A stretch of 64,000 nt of DNA from Flectobacillus sp. BAB-3569 (GCF_002270355.1 NZ_NJFZ01000012.1:124001-188000), one strand, 5' to 3'; counted from the stretch's first letter, positions 16,830 through 26,562 are shown. Numbers and translations: made by a program. The notes: generated by a model from the sequence alone, not told the origin.

Positions 16830-17015
16830 ATTAAGTTAGTACGCAAAATAAAGTTTAAGATTGTGCTTTGAGCTTTCAGGTATCGGCTTTCGGCGGTGGG
16901 CTATGAGAAAAATGCATGTCCGTGGTCGTTAAAACATTTTAACACTCTTTGCCTTGTGCCTGTTGCCTTGTCCCTAACACACATAACTTAAATCTTATCC
17001 TGCACGATTACTTAA
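16830..17015. mobile_element. MITE-like element, copy A
   Basis: This copy runs from TTAAGTTAGTACGCAAAATA to TGCACGATTACTTAA. The ends are imperfect inverted repeats of about 29 bases. The interior contains the family word CTTTGCCTTGTGCCTGTTG. TTAA sits at both ends, consistent with a TTAA target duplication. It separates the mutarotase gene from the transporter gene. Confidence 0.75.
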
Positions 17016-17112
17016 TTTGGTCAATGCTTAAGATTGAATTTTAATCTCAGATTTTTAAGATCGTTCTTGGAAAATTTTAAATCCAAAATCAAACATCCCA
17101 AATCTACAATTA

Positions 17113-18390
17113 TTAGTGTCCTGCATTTGTAATGGCACCCTTCGATGATTTTGTTTTCAAAGCAAAGAAAAGTACTACAACAAAACATGCCAATGGAACG
17201 ATGTAAGCTGTTTGGATTGAGCTAATATCAGAAATACGTCCCATGATTACAGGGAAAATAGCGCCTCCAACAATTGACATAATCACTAGAGATGAACCCA
17301 ATTTGGTTTGTGAACCCAAGCCTTGAATACTCAAAGAGAAAATGGTTGGGAACATAATCGACATGAAGAACTCAACGCCAATCAATGCATAGATGGAGGT
17401 AAATCCTCCAATCATAATGGCAACAGCCAAAAGACCGATATTGAAAATACTATAAACTGCCAACAAACGATTTGGGGCAATATATTTCATCAAGAATGTA
17501 CCCAAAAAGCGTCCTAACATGAAACACAATAAGGCAAAAGCCAAATAGCCAGCAGCTTCTTTTTCGCCAATTCCTGCTGTTTTACCCAAGAAACGAATAA
17601 AGAAACTCGATACACAAACCTGTGCTCCAACATAAAAGAATTGCGCCAAAACGCCCAACATTAAGTTGGTTTGCTTGAAAATACTGCCTTTTTCTGTTGC
17701 GCTATTTTCGTCTGAACTTTCTTTGATTTCTGGCAAATTTGTTTTCCATAAAATCGCAGCCACGCTTAAAACCACTAATCCAATAACGATATATGGGATT
17801 TGAACGCTTTGTGCTTCGTGCGTCAAAAGTGCATCTATCTCGCTGCTCGACATAGTCTTTAACTGCTCTTCTGAAATGGTTGTGTCAGTCAAAATAAAGA
17901 ACTTGCCTGCTAATGGCGCCAATGAAGCCGCCAAACCATTGAAGGATTGAGATAAATTTAATCGCTGCGTCGCTGTATGCTCATCACCCAAAACTGTTAC
18001 GTAAGGATTTGCTGCCGTTTCGAGGAATGTCAAACCACTGGCGATGATAAACAATGCAAAAAGGAATAAGCCATACGTGCGTGTTCCTGCGGCTGGGTAA
18101 AATAAAAATGCTCCTCCAGCAAAAATCAAAAGACCAAGAATGATTCCTGATTTATAACCGTATTTGTTCATCACCAAACCCGCTGGTATGGCCATCACAA
18201 AATATCCAACAAAAAAGGCAGAATCAATAAAGGCTGACTGAAGGTCGGTAAGTTGACAAGCTTTCTTTAGATGTGGAATCAAAATTGGGTTGAGATTGTG
18301 TGCAAATCCCCACAGAAAAAATAATACTGTTATTAATATAAAAGGGATTAAATAGGATTTCGTTGTTTCGTTTGATTTGGGCAATGCCAT
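17113..18390 (-). CDS. fucP: FucP-type sugar:proton symporter (MFS)
   Basis: The 425-residue protein has twelve membrane segments and aligns well with E. coli L-fucose permease: FFLWGFAHNLNPILIPHL, IPAGLVMNKYGYKSGI, LETAANPYVTVLG, RLNLSQSFNGL and GRFLGTFLMKYIAPN all have counterparts. The Glu of LETAANP (FucP Glu135) is kept. The Asp of FucP NLND46ILIP is replaced by Pro in NLNPILIP, so proton coupling may differ. It should import L-fucose or another hexose across the inner membrane. A RhaM-family mutarotase lies downstream on the same strand. Confidence 0.85.
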   Translation of the reverse strand: MALPKSNETTKSYLIPFILITVLFFLWGFAHNLNPILIPHLKKACQLTDLQSAFIDSAFFVGYFVMAIPAGLVMNKYGYKSGIILGLLIFAGGAFLFYPAAGTRTYGLFLFALFIIASGLTFLETAANPYVTVLGDEHTATQRLNLSQSFNGLAASLAPLAGKFFILTDTTISEEQLKTMSSSEIDALLTHEAQSVQIPYIVIGLVVLSVAAILWKTNLPEIKESSDENSATEKGSIFKQTNLMLGVLAQFFYVGAQVCVSSFFIRFLGKTAGIGEKEAAGYLAFALLCFMLGRFLGTFLMKYIAPNRLLAVYSIFNIGLLAVAIMIGGFTSIYALIGVEFFMSIMFPTIFSLSIQGLGSQTKLGSSLVIMSIVGGAIFPVIMGRISDISSIQTAYIVPLACFVVVLFFALKTKSSKGAITNAGH

Positions 18391-18486
18391 AAATGTTTGA
18401 TTTAAGTTATTTAACTGTTGTCAAAAGTCAATTTTTTAGAAAAATACTCATACCGTAGAAATATGAGGCATTCCTTAATTGAGTAT

Positions 18487-18624
18487 GCCTAGGCACTAGG
18501 CAACAGGCACAAGGCAAAGAGTGTTAAACTGTTTTTTAGTAACGATTGATATGTTTTTGCTAAATGCCCATAGCTGAAAGCCGAAAGCTAAAAAATCAAA
18601 TTTGATTTTACACACTAACTTAGT
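18487..18624. mobile_element. MITE-like element, copy B (truncated)
   Basis: GGCACTAGGCAACAGGCACAAGGCAAAGAGTG through ACACACTAACTTAG matches the family in the opposite orientation to copy A. One terminal repeat is missing. It appears to have inserted into a copy of the larger inverted-repeat element whose arms remain near 18446-18486 and 18820-18875. Confidence 0.6.
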
Positions 18625-18715
18625 AGAGACGCAATGCTTGCGTCTAAAGAGGTATAAATTCGAAAAATAGTATTAAACGTGATTCAATCGCAATTCTCGA
18701 ATTAAGATTGTTTTC

Positions 18716-18775
18716 AAGTTTTCATCAAAAAAGGGGGCGAAAAATATTTTCCGCCCCCTTTTTTGATGAAAACTT
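18716..18775. terminator. Terminator hairpin downstream of the TerC gene
   Basis: A 24-base arm (18716-18739) with a GGGGGCG core is exactly complementary to 18752-18775. A-rich and T-rich flanks sit inside the stem, as in the hairpin at 14614, with the core changed on both sides. It ends the leftward TerC transcript before the fucP gene. The remainder of 18391-18881 is repeat-derived. Confidence 0.8.
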
Positions 18776-18881
18776 AAGAGATTTCAATTGACTTTATAAG
18801 CAATTATTACATCAAGACCAGTAAAATCTACACTAAAATAATCACTCATTCGCTAAATCACTCAACCACTCAATGTGATAT

Positions 18882-19646
18882 TTACTTTTCATGTTTAGGG
18901 AAATTAAACACAGAAGAAGTAATGATCGGAATCGCAAAAATGGCTACAGTCAATATAGAAATATAAGAATCGGCAGTTTCGCCTTCCATAAAATGACAGA
19001 ATGCATTGTCTGGGTACAAATGACATACGGCTGAAAGTGCCAATTTTAATCCTAGCACACCAATTACCACAAAAGCCGAAGTTTCGAGGAAAGGATATCG
19101 CTCCATCAAGCGTACAAATGCCTGAGCTACAAATCGCATTGCCAAAATTCCTATAAATACACCAATCCAAATAAGATAGATGTTATCTGTAAAGGCTACT
19201 GCAGCAAAGACGTTATCAATCGAAAATGCCAAATCCATCACTTCGACCATGATAACAGTTGACCAGAAGATACCGAAGCGACCGATTGTATGTTTGTAAA
19301 CCCAATTTTCTTTTTTATTTAAGGTATCATCCTCATGCTCTGGAGTTTTCTCTGTTTTGAAATAATCATAGCACAAATACAAGAGATAGAGTCCGCCTAG
19401 TGGTTTTAGCCACCAAACTTTCACGAGCATAGCCGCAAACAATAAGCAAATACCACGGAATATGTAGGCTCCAATGATACCATATTTTAAGGCTTTTTCT
19501 CTTTGTTCTTTAGGCAAGTCCATCACCATGGTTGCCAAAACAGCGGCGTTATCTACTGATAATAAGCTTTCAATTAGTACAAGGTTTCCAATAATCAAAA
19601 ATGCTTTTCCTAAATCATCTCCAAGGATGTGATGCAATAATTCCAT
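18882..19646 (-). CDS. TerC-family membrane protein (Alx/TerC metal exporter type)
   Basis: The 254-residue protein has about seven membrane helices and the paired TerC motifs ESLLSVDNAAVLATMV (about 26-41) and DLAFSIDNVFAAVAF, whose acidic residues lie within the membrane. Relatives (Alx, TerC, MeeF) export manganese or help metalate secreted enzymes. A hydrophilic loop with an acidic stretch lies between helices 3 and 4. No Mn riboswitch (yybP-ykoY) could be made out upstream. It stands alone, divergent from the TonB receptor gene. Confidence 0.88.
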   Translation of the reverse strand: MELLHHILGDDLGKAFLIIGNLVLIESLLSVDNAAVLATMVMDLPKEQREKALKYGIIGAYIFRGICLLFAAMLVKVWWLKPLGGLYLLYLCYDYFKTEKTPEHEDDTLNKKENWVYKHTIGRFGIFWSTVIMVEVMDLAFSIDNVFAAVAFTDNIYLIWIGVFIGILAMRFVAQAFVRLMERYPFLETSAFVVIGVLGLKLALSAVCHLYPDNAFCHFMEGETADSYISILTVAIFAIPIITSSVFNFPKHEK

Positions 19647-19668
19647 TTTGTCTGTTTAATTTTTTTTT

Positions 19669-19676
19669 CAAATTTA
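19669..19676 (-). promoter_or_regulatory. Possible -7 element for the TerC gene
   Basis: The minus strand reads TAAATTTG, fitting TAnnTTTG, about 22 bases before the start codon at 19646. No well-placed TTG is seen at -33. Confidence 0.4.
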
Positions 19677-19940
19677 GGGATAAAGAGGTCTAAAAATGCC
19701 CTGAAAAGGTATTTTCTTTTTAACGGTAAAAAATGATGTAAATGGTTATAGATATTTTCTATGGTTTTGATAGGTTATTTTCTAATTCTAATAAATTACT
19801 AGCATAGAGTAACTCTCATGTATTGAGTTCGAGAGTAATAATGTAGTTTTTCCGCGCTCAATCAAGTTCGTAATAACAAATTTAACATTGGTAATATTGG
19901 GATAACAATAAGTTCAATCATGTTTAATCGGTAGGTAATA

Positions 19941-19968
19941 TTGCGGTTAAATGACCGACTTACTTTTG
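19941..19968 (+). promoter_or_regulatory. Promoter of the TonB receptor gene
   Basis: TTG (19941-19943), 17 bases, then TACTTTTG (19961-19968) is a near-ideal Bacteroidota promoter. Transcription near 19975 rules out the in-frame ATG at 19951 and supports the start at 20038. The rest of 19647-20037 holds no gene. Confidence 0.7.
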
Positions 19969-20037
19969 TGCCATCATTCAAATAGAAACGCAGGAATAAA
20001 CCACTCAACCCAAAATCGTTTCTTAATCAATTCCAAT

Positions 20038-22863
20038 ATGAGGCACAAATTACTTTTTACTGCACTGTTATTCTTATCTAGTTTTACTTTTTCGCTTGCC
20101 CAACAATTTGGCACTATTCGTGGTACCATCAAAGACGCCGTTACCAAGGAGGATCTTGTAGGAGCAACCGTAATCATTGAAGGACAAAACAAAGGGGCTG
20201 CGGCTGATATCAATGGATTCTTTTCCTTGAATAGAGTTCCAGTTGGTACACACACGTTGAAGGTTTCGTTTGTTGGTTTTAATGTTAAGGTGATTGAGAA
20301 AGTTCAAGTTTTAGCTGAGAAGGTAACAGAAGTAAATGTTTTACTTCAAGAAGAGGGGTCAACCTTAAGTGAGGTAAAGGTTGTTGGACAGAAACTTACA
20401 AACACCGAAATTTCAGTAATATCAGAAATTAAGGCAGCACAACAAATCGTAAGTGGTATTTCTTCTGCTCAAATCGGAAAAACACTTGACCGTAACGCTG
20501 CTGAGGTAGTGAAACGTGTACCAGGCGTAACTATTTTTGGCGATAAGTTTATTAATATTAGAGGCTTAAATGAGCGATATAACAGTGTAATGCTCAATAA
20601 TACCTTTACACCATCAATGGAAACAGATGTACGTTCATTTTCATTTGATATCATTCCTTCTAACCAAATTGACCGTATTTTGGTATTTAAAAGCCCTGCT
20701 GCTGAACTTCCTGGTGAATTTGCAGGGGGTGTTGTGAAAATTTTCACAAAATCAATTCCTGAACAAAACAGCATTACCATCGATTTTGGAGGAGGTTACA
20801 GAGATGGTACGACTGGAAAAAACTTCTTTTCTCCACAACATGGTTCAAGTTACTGGACAGGTTTCAACGATGGTTATAGCGATTTACCAAAATTTTTCCC
20901 TGCTACACGCCAAGAGTTGATTAGCGCTAACCCAACTCGTTTGCAACAAATTGGTCAGTCTCTCAAAAATAACTGGACGCCTGTTCAATCTACAGCCTTA
21001 CCTGATCTGAGATTTACTTTGACAGGTGCATTCAAAATTGAAAAAGAAAAATATAGAATCGGTAATATCACGGCGATCAACTACTCAAATACAAGAACGC
21101 TTTTTAATATGGCTCGCAACGATTACGGATATAGCCGTATTCAGAGTACTGGAGAACCAGATCCTATTTTTAACTTTCAAGACACTCAATACAGCAACGC
21201 CATTCGTTTGGGTGTAATGCACAACTGGGCAGTGAAATTTGGTGAAAACCATACGATTGAATTCAAGAACTTGTTTAACCAAATGAGTAATTCTCAGTTT
21301 GTAGACCGTGTTGGTTTCGACAACGGTACAGATTGGAATATCCGTTCATTTGACCAAATCTACCGTGGTATTTATACAGGACAATTGGTTGGTAAACACC
21401 AATTTAACAATAAAAACACACAAGTTGACTGGGTAGTTGGTTATAACCAATCTTTCCGTGATCAGCCTGATTACAAGCGTTTTAGATATAATATTGCGAA
21501 TGGACAAAGAACTTTGTTAGTACCACAAGGAGCAGCCCAAACCTTCAACTTAGGTCGTACTAACATTATCATGGACGAAAATGCTATCACTGGTGGAGTT
21601 AATTTAGTACAGAAAGTTGTTTTGCAAAAAGGAGCGAAGGCTGAAGATAATAAAGAGTTAGAATTGAAAGCAGGGGTTTACACCGAAGTAAAAGAGCGTA
21701 CCTTCAAAGCTCGTAACTTAGCTTACGTACAAGCTAACAGTTCGTTATTCAATATTGGTAATTTACCTATCGAGGAAATTTTCGCTCCACAAAATATTAA
21801 CAGTACCAACGGGGTGAAAATTGACGAACAAACTAACCCGAATGACTCATACACCGCTAATAACCATTTGTATGCCGCGTATATCTCAGGAAACTATTCT
21901 TTAACGAAGAAATTCAACGTAATTGCAGGTTTGAGAGTAGAAAACAACGCGCAGAAATTGAATTCATTTGACTTAGTAGGCGCACCATTGAATTATAATA
22001 ATACCCAGACATCGTTGCTTCCATCTGTAAACATGACGTATAACTTTTCTGAAAAAGCTTTGTTGCGTTTAGCATACGGAAAAACCATCAACCGTCCGGA
22101 GTTTAGAGAAGTTGCACCGTTTTCATTCTATGATTTCGTAAACAATCGTAATATTTCAGGGAATCCTCAGTTGAAGAATGCTAATATTCACAACGTAGAC
22201 TTCAGATATGAGTACTATCCTACACCAGCAGAAGTATTGAGTATTGCAGCATTTTACAAGTACTTCGAAACGCCAATAGAGGTGGTATTTGCGAGTGGTT
22301 CAAACCCGAACTTGAGTTTTGATAACGCAAAGAGTGCATACAGTGCAGGTATTGAATTAGAAGCAAGAAAATCATTGGAAAATGTGTCAAAATCTCCATT
22401 TATTCAAAAACTGAACTTAGTGTTTAACGCTGCGTTTATTCATAGCCGTGTGTCGTTGAATCCTTCTACTGCATCTACTCAATCAGATAATCGTCCATTG
22501 CAAGGACAATCACCATATATTGTCAACGCAGGTTTGAATTACAATGATACTAAGAAAAACCTACAAGTAAACTTGCTATTCAACGTGATCGGCAAACGTA
22601 TCTACGCAGTAGGTAACAACTATGGATTTGCGTATCCAGACTGGTACGAAATGCCAAGGAATGTTGTTGACTTAACTTTCTCAAAAGGTATTGGTAAAAA
22701 CTTACTAATTAAAGGAGGTATTACTGACATTTTAAACCAGACCAACTACATCTTACAAGATGGTAATCAGGATAATAAATTTGATAGTCAAGAAGACCAA
22801 GTGATTCAATCTTACAAACCAGGAAGTGTGTATTCGCTTGGTGTAGTTTATACAATTAAATAA
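20038..22863 (+). CDS. TonB-dependent receptor
   Basis: From the ATG at 20038 the protein has 941 residues and a clean signal peptide, MRHKLLFTALLFLSSFTFSLAQ. A carboxypeptidase-regulatory-like domain follows (about 24-105), then a plug (about 125-240, with KTLDRNAAEVVKRVPGV, INIRGLNERYN and ELPGEFAGGVVKIFTK) and a beta barrel. The last residues, GSVYSLGVVYTIK, fit a barrel terminal strand. It is of the non-SusC kind with no SusD partner; instead a surface beta-helix lipoprotein gene follows. Such pairs recur in Bacteroidota, and the cargo is unknown to me. Confidence 0.9.
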   Translation: MRHKLLFTALLFLSSFTFSLAQQFGTIRGTIKDAVTKEDLVGATVIIEGQNKGAAADINGFFSLNRVPVGTHTLKVSFVGFNVKVIEKVQVLAEKVTEVNVLLQEEGSTLSEVKVVGQKLTNTEISVISEIKAAQQIVSGISSAQIGKTLDRNAAEVVKRVPGVTIFGDKFINIRGLNERYNSVMLNNTFTPSMETDVRSFSFDIIPSNQIDRILVFKSPAAELPGEFAGGVVKIFTKSIPEQNSITIDFGGGYRDGTTGKNFFSPQHGSSYWTGFNDGYSDLPKFFPATRQELISANPTRLQQIGQSLKNNWTPVQSTALPDLRFTLTGAFKIEKEKYRIGNITAINYSNTRTLFNMARNDYGYSRIQSTGEPDPIFNFQDTQYSNAIRLGVMHNWAVKFGENHTIEFKNLFNQMSNSQFVDRVGFDNGTDWNIRSFDQIYRGIYTGQLVGKHQFNNKNTQVDWVVGYNQSFRDQPDYKRFRYNIANGQRTLLVPQGAAQTFNLGRTNIIMDENAITGGVNLVQKVVLQKGAKAEDNKELELKAGVYTEVKERTFKARNLAYVQANSSLFNIGNLPIEEIFAPQNINSTNGVKIDEQTNPNDSYTANNHLYAAYISGNYSLTKKFNVIAGLRVENNAQKLNSFDLVGAPLNYNNTQTSLLPSVNMTYNFSEKALLRLAYGKTINRPEFREVAPFSFYDFVNNRNISGNPQLKNANIHNVDFRYEYYPTPAEVLSIAAFYKYFETPIEVVFASGSNPNLSFDNAKSAYSAGIELEARKSLENVSKSPFIQKLNLVFNAAFIHSRVSLNPSTASTQSDNRPLQGQSPYIVNAGLNYNDTKKNLQVNLLFNVIGKRIYAVGNNYGFAYPDWYEMPRNVVDLTFSKGIGKNLLIKGGITDILNQTNYILQDGNQDNKFDSQEDQVIQSYKPGSVYSLGVVYTIK

Positions 22864-22883
22864 TAGTTAGCTAAAAATATTCA

Positions 22884-22924
22884 GTCTTCAGGTAAAGAAA
22901 TACACAAGATTTTTACCTGAAGAC
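22884..22924 (+). promoter_or_regulatory. Intercistronic hairpin after the TonB receptor gene
   Basis: GTCTTCAGGTAAA (22884-22896) pairs perfectly with TTTACCTGAAGAC (22912-22924). No T-run follows, so it is more likely an mRNA-stabilising or attenuating structure than a full terminator. It would separate expression of the receptor from the downstream lipoprotein. Confidence 0.6.
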
Positions 22925-23066
22925 CCAAAGATAAAATTTGTAAAATTTTCTGGCATAGCTACTTTCTTTCCCTAGATATTGGTGGTATGTCTTTTTTGAA
23001 ACACAGGCAACAGTACTTTTTGCCTTTATAAATCATTCAATTTTAAACACATAATTTTACCAAAAA

Positions 23067-24823
23067 ATGAGACTCTTCAAAATGAATGTAGTTAAGGTAT
23101 TTGCCTTAATGCTCTCAATGGCTGTTTTGACAAACGCTTGTAAAAAAGACGAAGAAATTGGACCAGCTCCAACTTTAACTGTAGCTTCTAACTTGGCTGG
23201 TACCCCTGGTACTACAGTTCAATTGAAAGCTTCTATCAACGCTCCAGAAGGTATCAAAACTATCACTGTATTGAAAAACGGTGCTGCGTTTGATGTAGTT
23301 ACAAAAAATGGAGAGAAAACTTTCGAATACGCAAAAGATTACCAAATCGACAACCTTTCTGCAAACTCAGTAGTAAACTTTACAGTTTGGTAACTGATAT
23401 GAAAAACCAAAACTCAACTTTGACAACTTTGCCAGTTACTGTTACTGCTGTTCCACCAAAAACTATTGTTGAGGTAAAAGGTACATTAGAAGGTAATATC
23501 ACTTGGGATGCTACAAAAATCTACAAATTGGTTGGTTTTGTAAGAGTAGGTGAAGAAGCTACTTTCGGAAGTATCACTAAAACAGCTACTTTGACAATTC
23601 CTGCTGGTACAGTAGTAATTGGTGACCGTGCTACTAAAGGAGGATTGGTTGTGCAACGTGGTTCTAAATTAATCGCAAATGGTACAGCTTCAAATCCGAT
23701 TATCTTTACTTCGGAAAGAAAAGTAGGCGAGCGTGAAGCTGGTGACTGGGCTGGTATTATCATTTGTGGTAAAGCGCCAAACAACTTGCCTGATAATGCT
23801 AACGACAGACAATTAGAAGGTGGTTATGGTGGTTTCCACGGTGGCACAGATGCAGCAGATAACTCTGGTTCATTGAAATATGTTCGTATCGAATATGCTG
23901 GTGTACCAATCAACCCGAACCAAGAGGTCAACTCTTTGACAATGGGTTCTGTAGGTAACGGAACTACAATCGACTACGTTCAGGCTTCATTTGGTTTGGA
24001 TGACTCGTTTGAGTGGTTTGGTGGTACAGTAAACTGTAAACACTTGGTAGCTTACAAAGGTTTGGATGATGACTTTGATGTTGATAATGGTTACTCTGGT
24101 TATGTTCAATATGGTATCGGTATCCGTGGTACTACACAAGCTGACCAATCTGGTTCAAACGGGTTTGAAGTTGACAACGATGCTAACGGCTCAAACAATA
24201 CTCCTTTTACTTCTGCAATTTTTGCTAACATGTCAATCATCGCTAAAGGAAACGCTGAGACTTCTATCTCTACGTTGTTCCAAAATGGTGCTCAATTGCG
24301 TCGTAACAACAAATTGAAAATCTATAACTCATTCTTTACAGGTTATCCATACGGTATTTATATCGATAGCCAGAGAGGTAATGCAAAAGCTAATGCTGCT
24401 AACGGTGATATCGTATTGCAAAACATTGTATTGGCAGGTGTTGCTGGCTGGGGTACTAATAACTGGGGAACTGGTGCTGCTACAAACCCAAGAGGTGTTC
24501 CTGTATCTGATGTAGAACAAACTACTGCTGCTCCAGCTATTTTGATTGGTACTCAAACGCCTTCAGATTGGTTCAAAGCTCAAACTGGTAACAAAATCTT
24601 GACAGATTTCTCTAAAACTGGTATTAGTTCAACATTGTGGTCAACAGGCCGTCCTACATTTACTTTGACAACAGGTACTGCTGAGTCATTAATTGGCTAC
24701 AACTTGCCTTCAACTCTTCCTTCATTCTTTGATAGAACTGACTATGTTAGTGCATTCAAAGATTCAGATTGGACTGCTGGTTGGACTGAATTTACTCCAC
24801 AATCAGTTGTTTACATCAAGTAA
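23067..24823 (+). pseudogene. Beta-helix surface lipoprotein, split by a frameshift
   Basis: Two frames make one protein. The first (23067-23393) has a lipoprotein signal (LTNAC) and an Ig-like region. It stops at TGG TAA after NFTV. The second resumes at VTDMKNQNSTLTTLPV and runs to 24823. Adding one T to CAGTTTGGTAA restores TVLVTDMKN without a break. The second part is a right-handed beta-helix protein of the kind paired with TonB receptors in Bacteroidota (LTIPAGTVVIGD, GDWAGIIICGKAP, YVQASFGLDDSFEWFGG, VAYKGLDDDFDVDNGYSG). It probably sits on the outer membrane and helps the upstream receptor bind its cargo. A real mutation, a phase switch or a read error are all possible. Confidence 0.8.
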
Positions 24824-24853
24824 TCTGAAATACTAAAGTTTTCAATAAGAAAG

Positions 24854-25024
24854 TAAGTACTCGTGCAGAATAAGATTTAAGTTATGTGTTTAGGGACAAG
24901 GCAACAGGCACAAGGCAAAGAGTGTTAAAAAGTTTTTTATTCACGATAGATATGTTTTTGCCGAATGCCCAAAGCTGAAAGCCAAAGGCTCAAAAATTAA
25001 ATTTTATTTTGCCCACCTACTTAG
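24854..25024. mobile_element. MITE-like element, copy C
   Basis: About 140 bases from GATTTAAGTTATGTG to CCCACCTACTTA appear identical to the first copy of the array at 59180. It is followed within three bases by the 25027 hairpin. It fills most of the gap between the beta-helix gene and the lipoprotein gene. Confidence 0.78.
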
Positions 25025-25026
25025 TA

Positions 25027-25057
25027 CATCCCGAGTCGAATACTTTGACTCGGGATG
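25027..25057. repeat. Inverted repeat just before the lipoprotein gene
   Basis: CATCCCGAGTC and GACTCGGGATG are perfect complements around a short AT loop. No T-run follows. It lies 19 bases before the ATG at 25076, so it may affect translation of that gene or belong to the adjoining repeat. Confidence 0.55.
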
Positions 25058-25075
25058 ATTTAAACAAAAACCAAT

Positions 25076-25630
25076 ATGAAACATTTATTTGCCTTCACAT
25101 TTATCCTTTTATTCTTCACACAATGCGGTTCCAAGAAAGAGCCTTTACAGTATTTCTCTGAAAGTGAAAGAGATTCTTTACTGACAGATATGATTACCTA
25201 TGTGTATGTTCCTGCGCCATATTCCAATAATCAAACCAAATTTGAAGCTAAGTACAGACCTTTCTACATTAAAAGTTTACCTAGTTTTTATCTACAAAAT
25301 TACTTCGAGGCTGATAACGGATATGCTTACTTTTTTATGATTAGACCAGTAGGGTCGAGTCCAGTGTACCGAAGAGGTGTATTAGGAAAAATGAAATTAG
25401 ACCCAAACACACATAAGATTACTGAGTTTGAAGAAATTGTAAATACCCCACATATGAAAGAGGAGGAGGTAAAAGAAAAAGGACAATTTCTTTTTAATAA
25501 ATTGATTGAAAGAGGAAATGTAGATGAGTATTTGGGCATGAATCAATACATTCAATGGCCAGATAGCACTTTAAAATATGACAAACCTACCCATACGTGG
25601 GTAAGTGTTGGAAACTTTACTATTAAATAA
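25076..25630 (+). CDS. Lipoprotein of unknown function
   Basis: The 184-residue protein has a lipoprotein signal, MKHLFAFTFILLFFTQC, with lipid-bearing Cys17. The mature part has alternating aromatic and charged segments (YFFMIRPVGSSPVYRRGVLGKMKLD) and a central charged helix. I do not recognise the family. A hairpin with possible terminator function follows at 25704. No operon partner is evident. Confidence 0.75.
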   Translation: MKHLFAFTFILLFFTQCGSKKEPLQYFSESERDSLLTDMITYVYVPAPYSNNQTKFEAKYRPFYIKSLPSFYLQNYFEADNGYAYFFMIRPVGSSPVYRRGVLGKMKLDPNTHKITEFEEIVNTPHMKEEEVKEKGQFLFNKLIERGNVDEYLGMNQYIQWPDSTLKYDKPTHTWVSVGNFTIK

Positions 25631-25703
25631 ACTATGTAAGGGCAATTCCCTCACCTCTGGTGGGGGAAAGTCCAAATGGATTTTCATATTGGTGCAAATA
25701 AGC

Positions 25704-25731
25704 AAAGGTCATGGTAATCATCATGACCTTT
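25704..25731 (+). terminator. Terminator-like hairpin after the lipoprotein gene
   Basis: AAAGGTCATG (25704-25713) and CATGACCTTT (25722-25731) form a perfect ten-pair stem. A weak T-rich stretch follows. Confidence 0.55.
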
Positions 25732-25886
25732 CTGGTTTTGGGAGGGTTTAAAAAAATGAGAATTTTGCTTTGAGATATAATTTAAAATAGTCAATTTAAG
25801 CATTGCTATGCTAACCGAGTAAATAGGCATAACCTCAAACCTCTTTTAACTGTATTATAGCTTTTCACCAAAATGTTAATTGCTTT

Positions 25887-26426
25887 ATGGAAACCTTAAC
25901 TACTATCCTGATTGGCGTGGCCAGTTTCTTTGCACTTTGGCTAGGTCTTGCTTTGTTGATGAAAACCGAATACACCGTTTCTCGCTCGGTAATTATTCAA
26001 AAACCCCTTGAATCGGTTTTTTCGTATCTGAAATTGCTCAAAAATCAAGACCACTTTTCTGTTTGGGCCAAAATGGACCCCAATATGACCAAAACCTACA
26101 AAGGCTCCGATGGTCAAGTGGGTTTTGTATCGGCATGGGATAGTCCTATGAAGGATGTAGGGAGTGGAGAACAAGAGATTTTGGAGATAGAAGAAAATGT
26201 AAAAATTGTTTCAGAATTACGGTTTTTGAAACCCTTCAAAGGAGATGCTATAGCCCAGATGAGTGTCAAAAATGCTGGAGACGCTCAAACCAAAGTCTAT
26301 TGGCAATTTCATGGCAAAATGAAATATCCCTTTAATTTGCTCTTAGTATTTTTAAGAATTGATAAAAAAATCGGTGGAGATTTGGCAATGGGGTTGCACA
26401 GTTTGAAAGAGATTTTGGAGAAATGA
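25887..26426 (+). CDS. SRPBCC (START-like) family protein with an N-terminal membrane helix
   Basis: The 179-residue protein begins with one hydrophobic helix (about 5-26) and then an SRPBCC/polyketide-cyclase-type domain: VSRSVIIQKPLESVFSYL, FSVWAKMDPNM, YKGSDGQVGFVSAWDS and a C-terminal helix DLAMGLHSLKEILE. Such proteins bind hydrophobic ligands, but the ligand here cannot be read from sequence. It stands alone. Confidence 0.8.
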   Translation: METLTTILIGVASFFALWLGLALLMKTEYTVSRSVIIQKPLESVFSYLKLLKNQDHFSVWAKMDPNMTKTYKGSDGQVGFVSAWDSPMKDVGSGEQEILEIEENVKIVSELRFLKPFKGDAIAQMSVKNAGDAQTKVYWQFHGKMKYPFNLLLVFLRIDKKIGGDLAMGLHSLKEILEK

Positions 26427-26520
26427 TCTTGCATTTTGCCCTCGTTGGAGATAAACCATATAAACATTAAAAGTTTGGAGTCTTAACTGACCATTTTGAA
26501 GCTTTTTTAGTTGGTCGATT

Positions 26521-26562
26521 TGCTGACGCGAGTCTTGTTGGTGAAAAACACCAACAAGGGCG
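26521..26562. repeat. REP-like hairpin with GCTGACGC head
   Basis: GCTGACGC is followed by CTTGTTGGTG, a five-A loop and CACCAACAAG. The layout equals that of the three hairpins near 49 kb, but stem bases differ on both sides and still pair. Confidence 0.65.

Noticed and set aside
18446-18875. A full second copy of the 413 bp element
   Set aside because: Arms are visible but too worn and interrupted by MITE copy B to give firm ends, so only the parts are annotated.
19647-19760. Manganese riboswitch (yybP-ykoY) upstream of the TerC gene
   Set aside because: The conserved loops of that riboswitch could not be found in this AT-rich stretch.
19951-20037. Upstream ATG that would extend the TonB receptor by 29 residues
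   Set aside because: It lies before the predicted transcription start at about 19975, and the signal peptide begins at 20038.
23380-23395. Programmed -1 ribosomal frameshift in the beta-helix gene
   Set aside because: The needed shift is -1, but ACAGTTTGGTAA has no X-XXY-YYZ slippery site and no strong downstream hairpin was found. A lost base is simpler.
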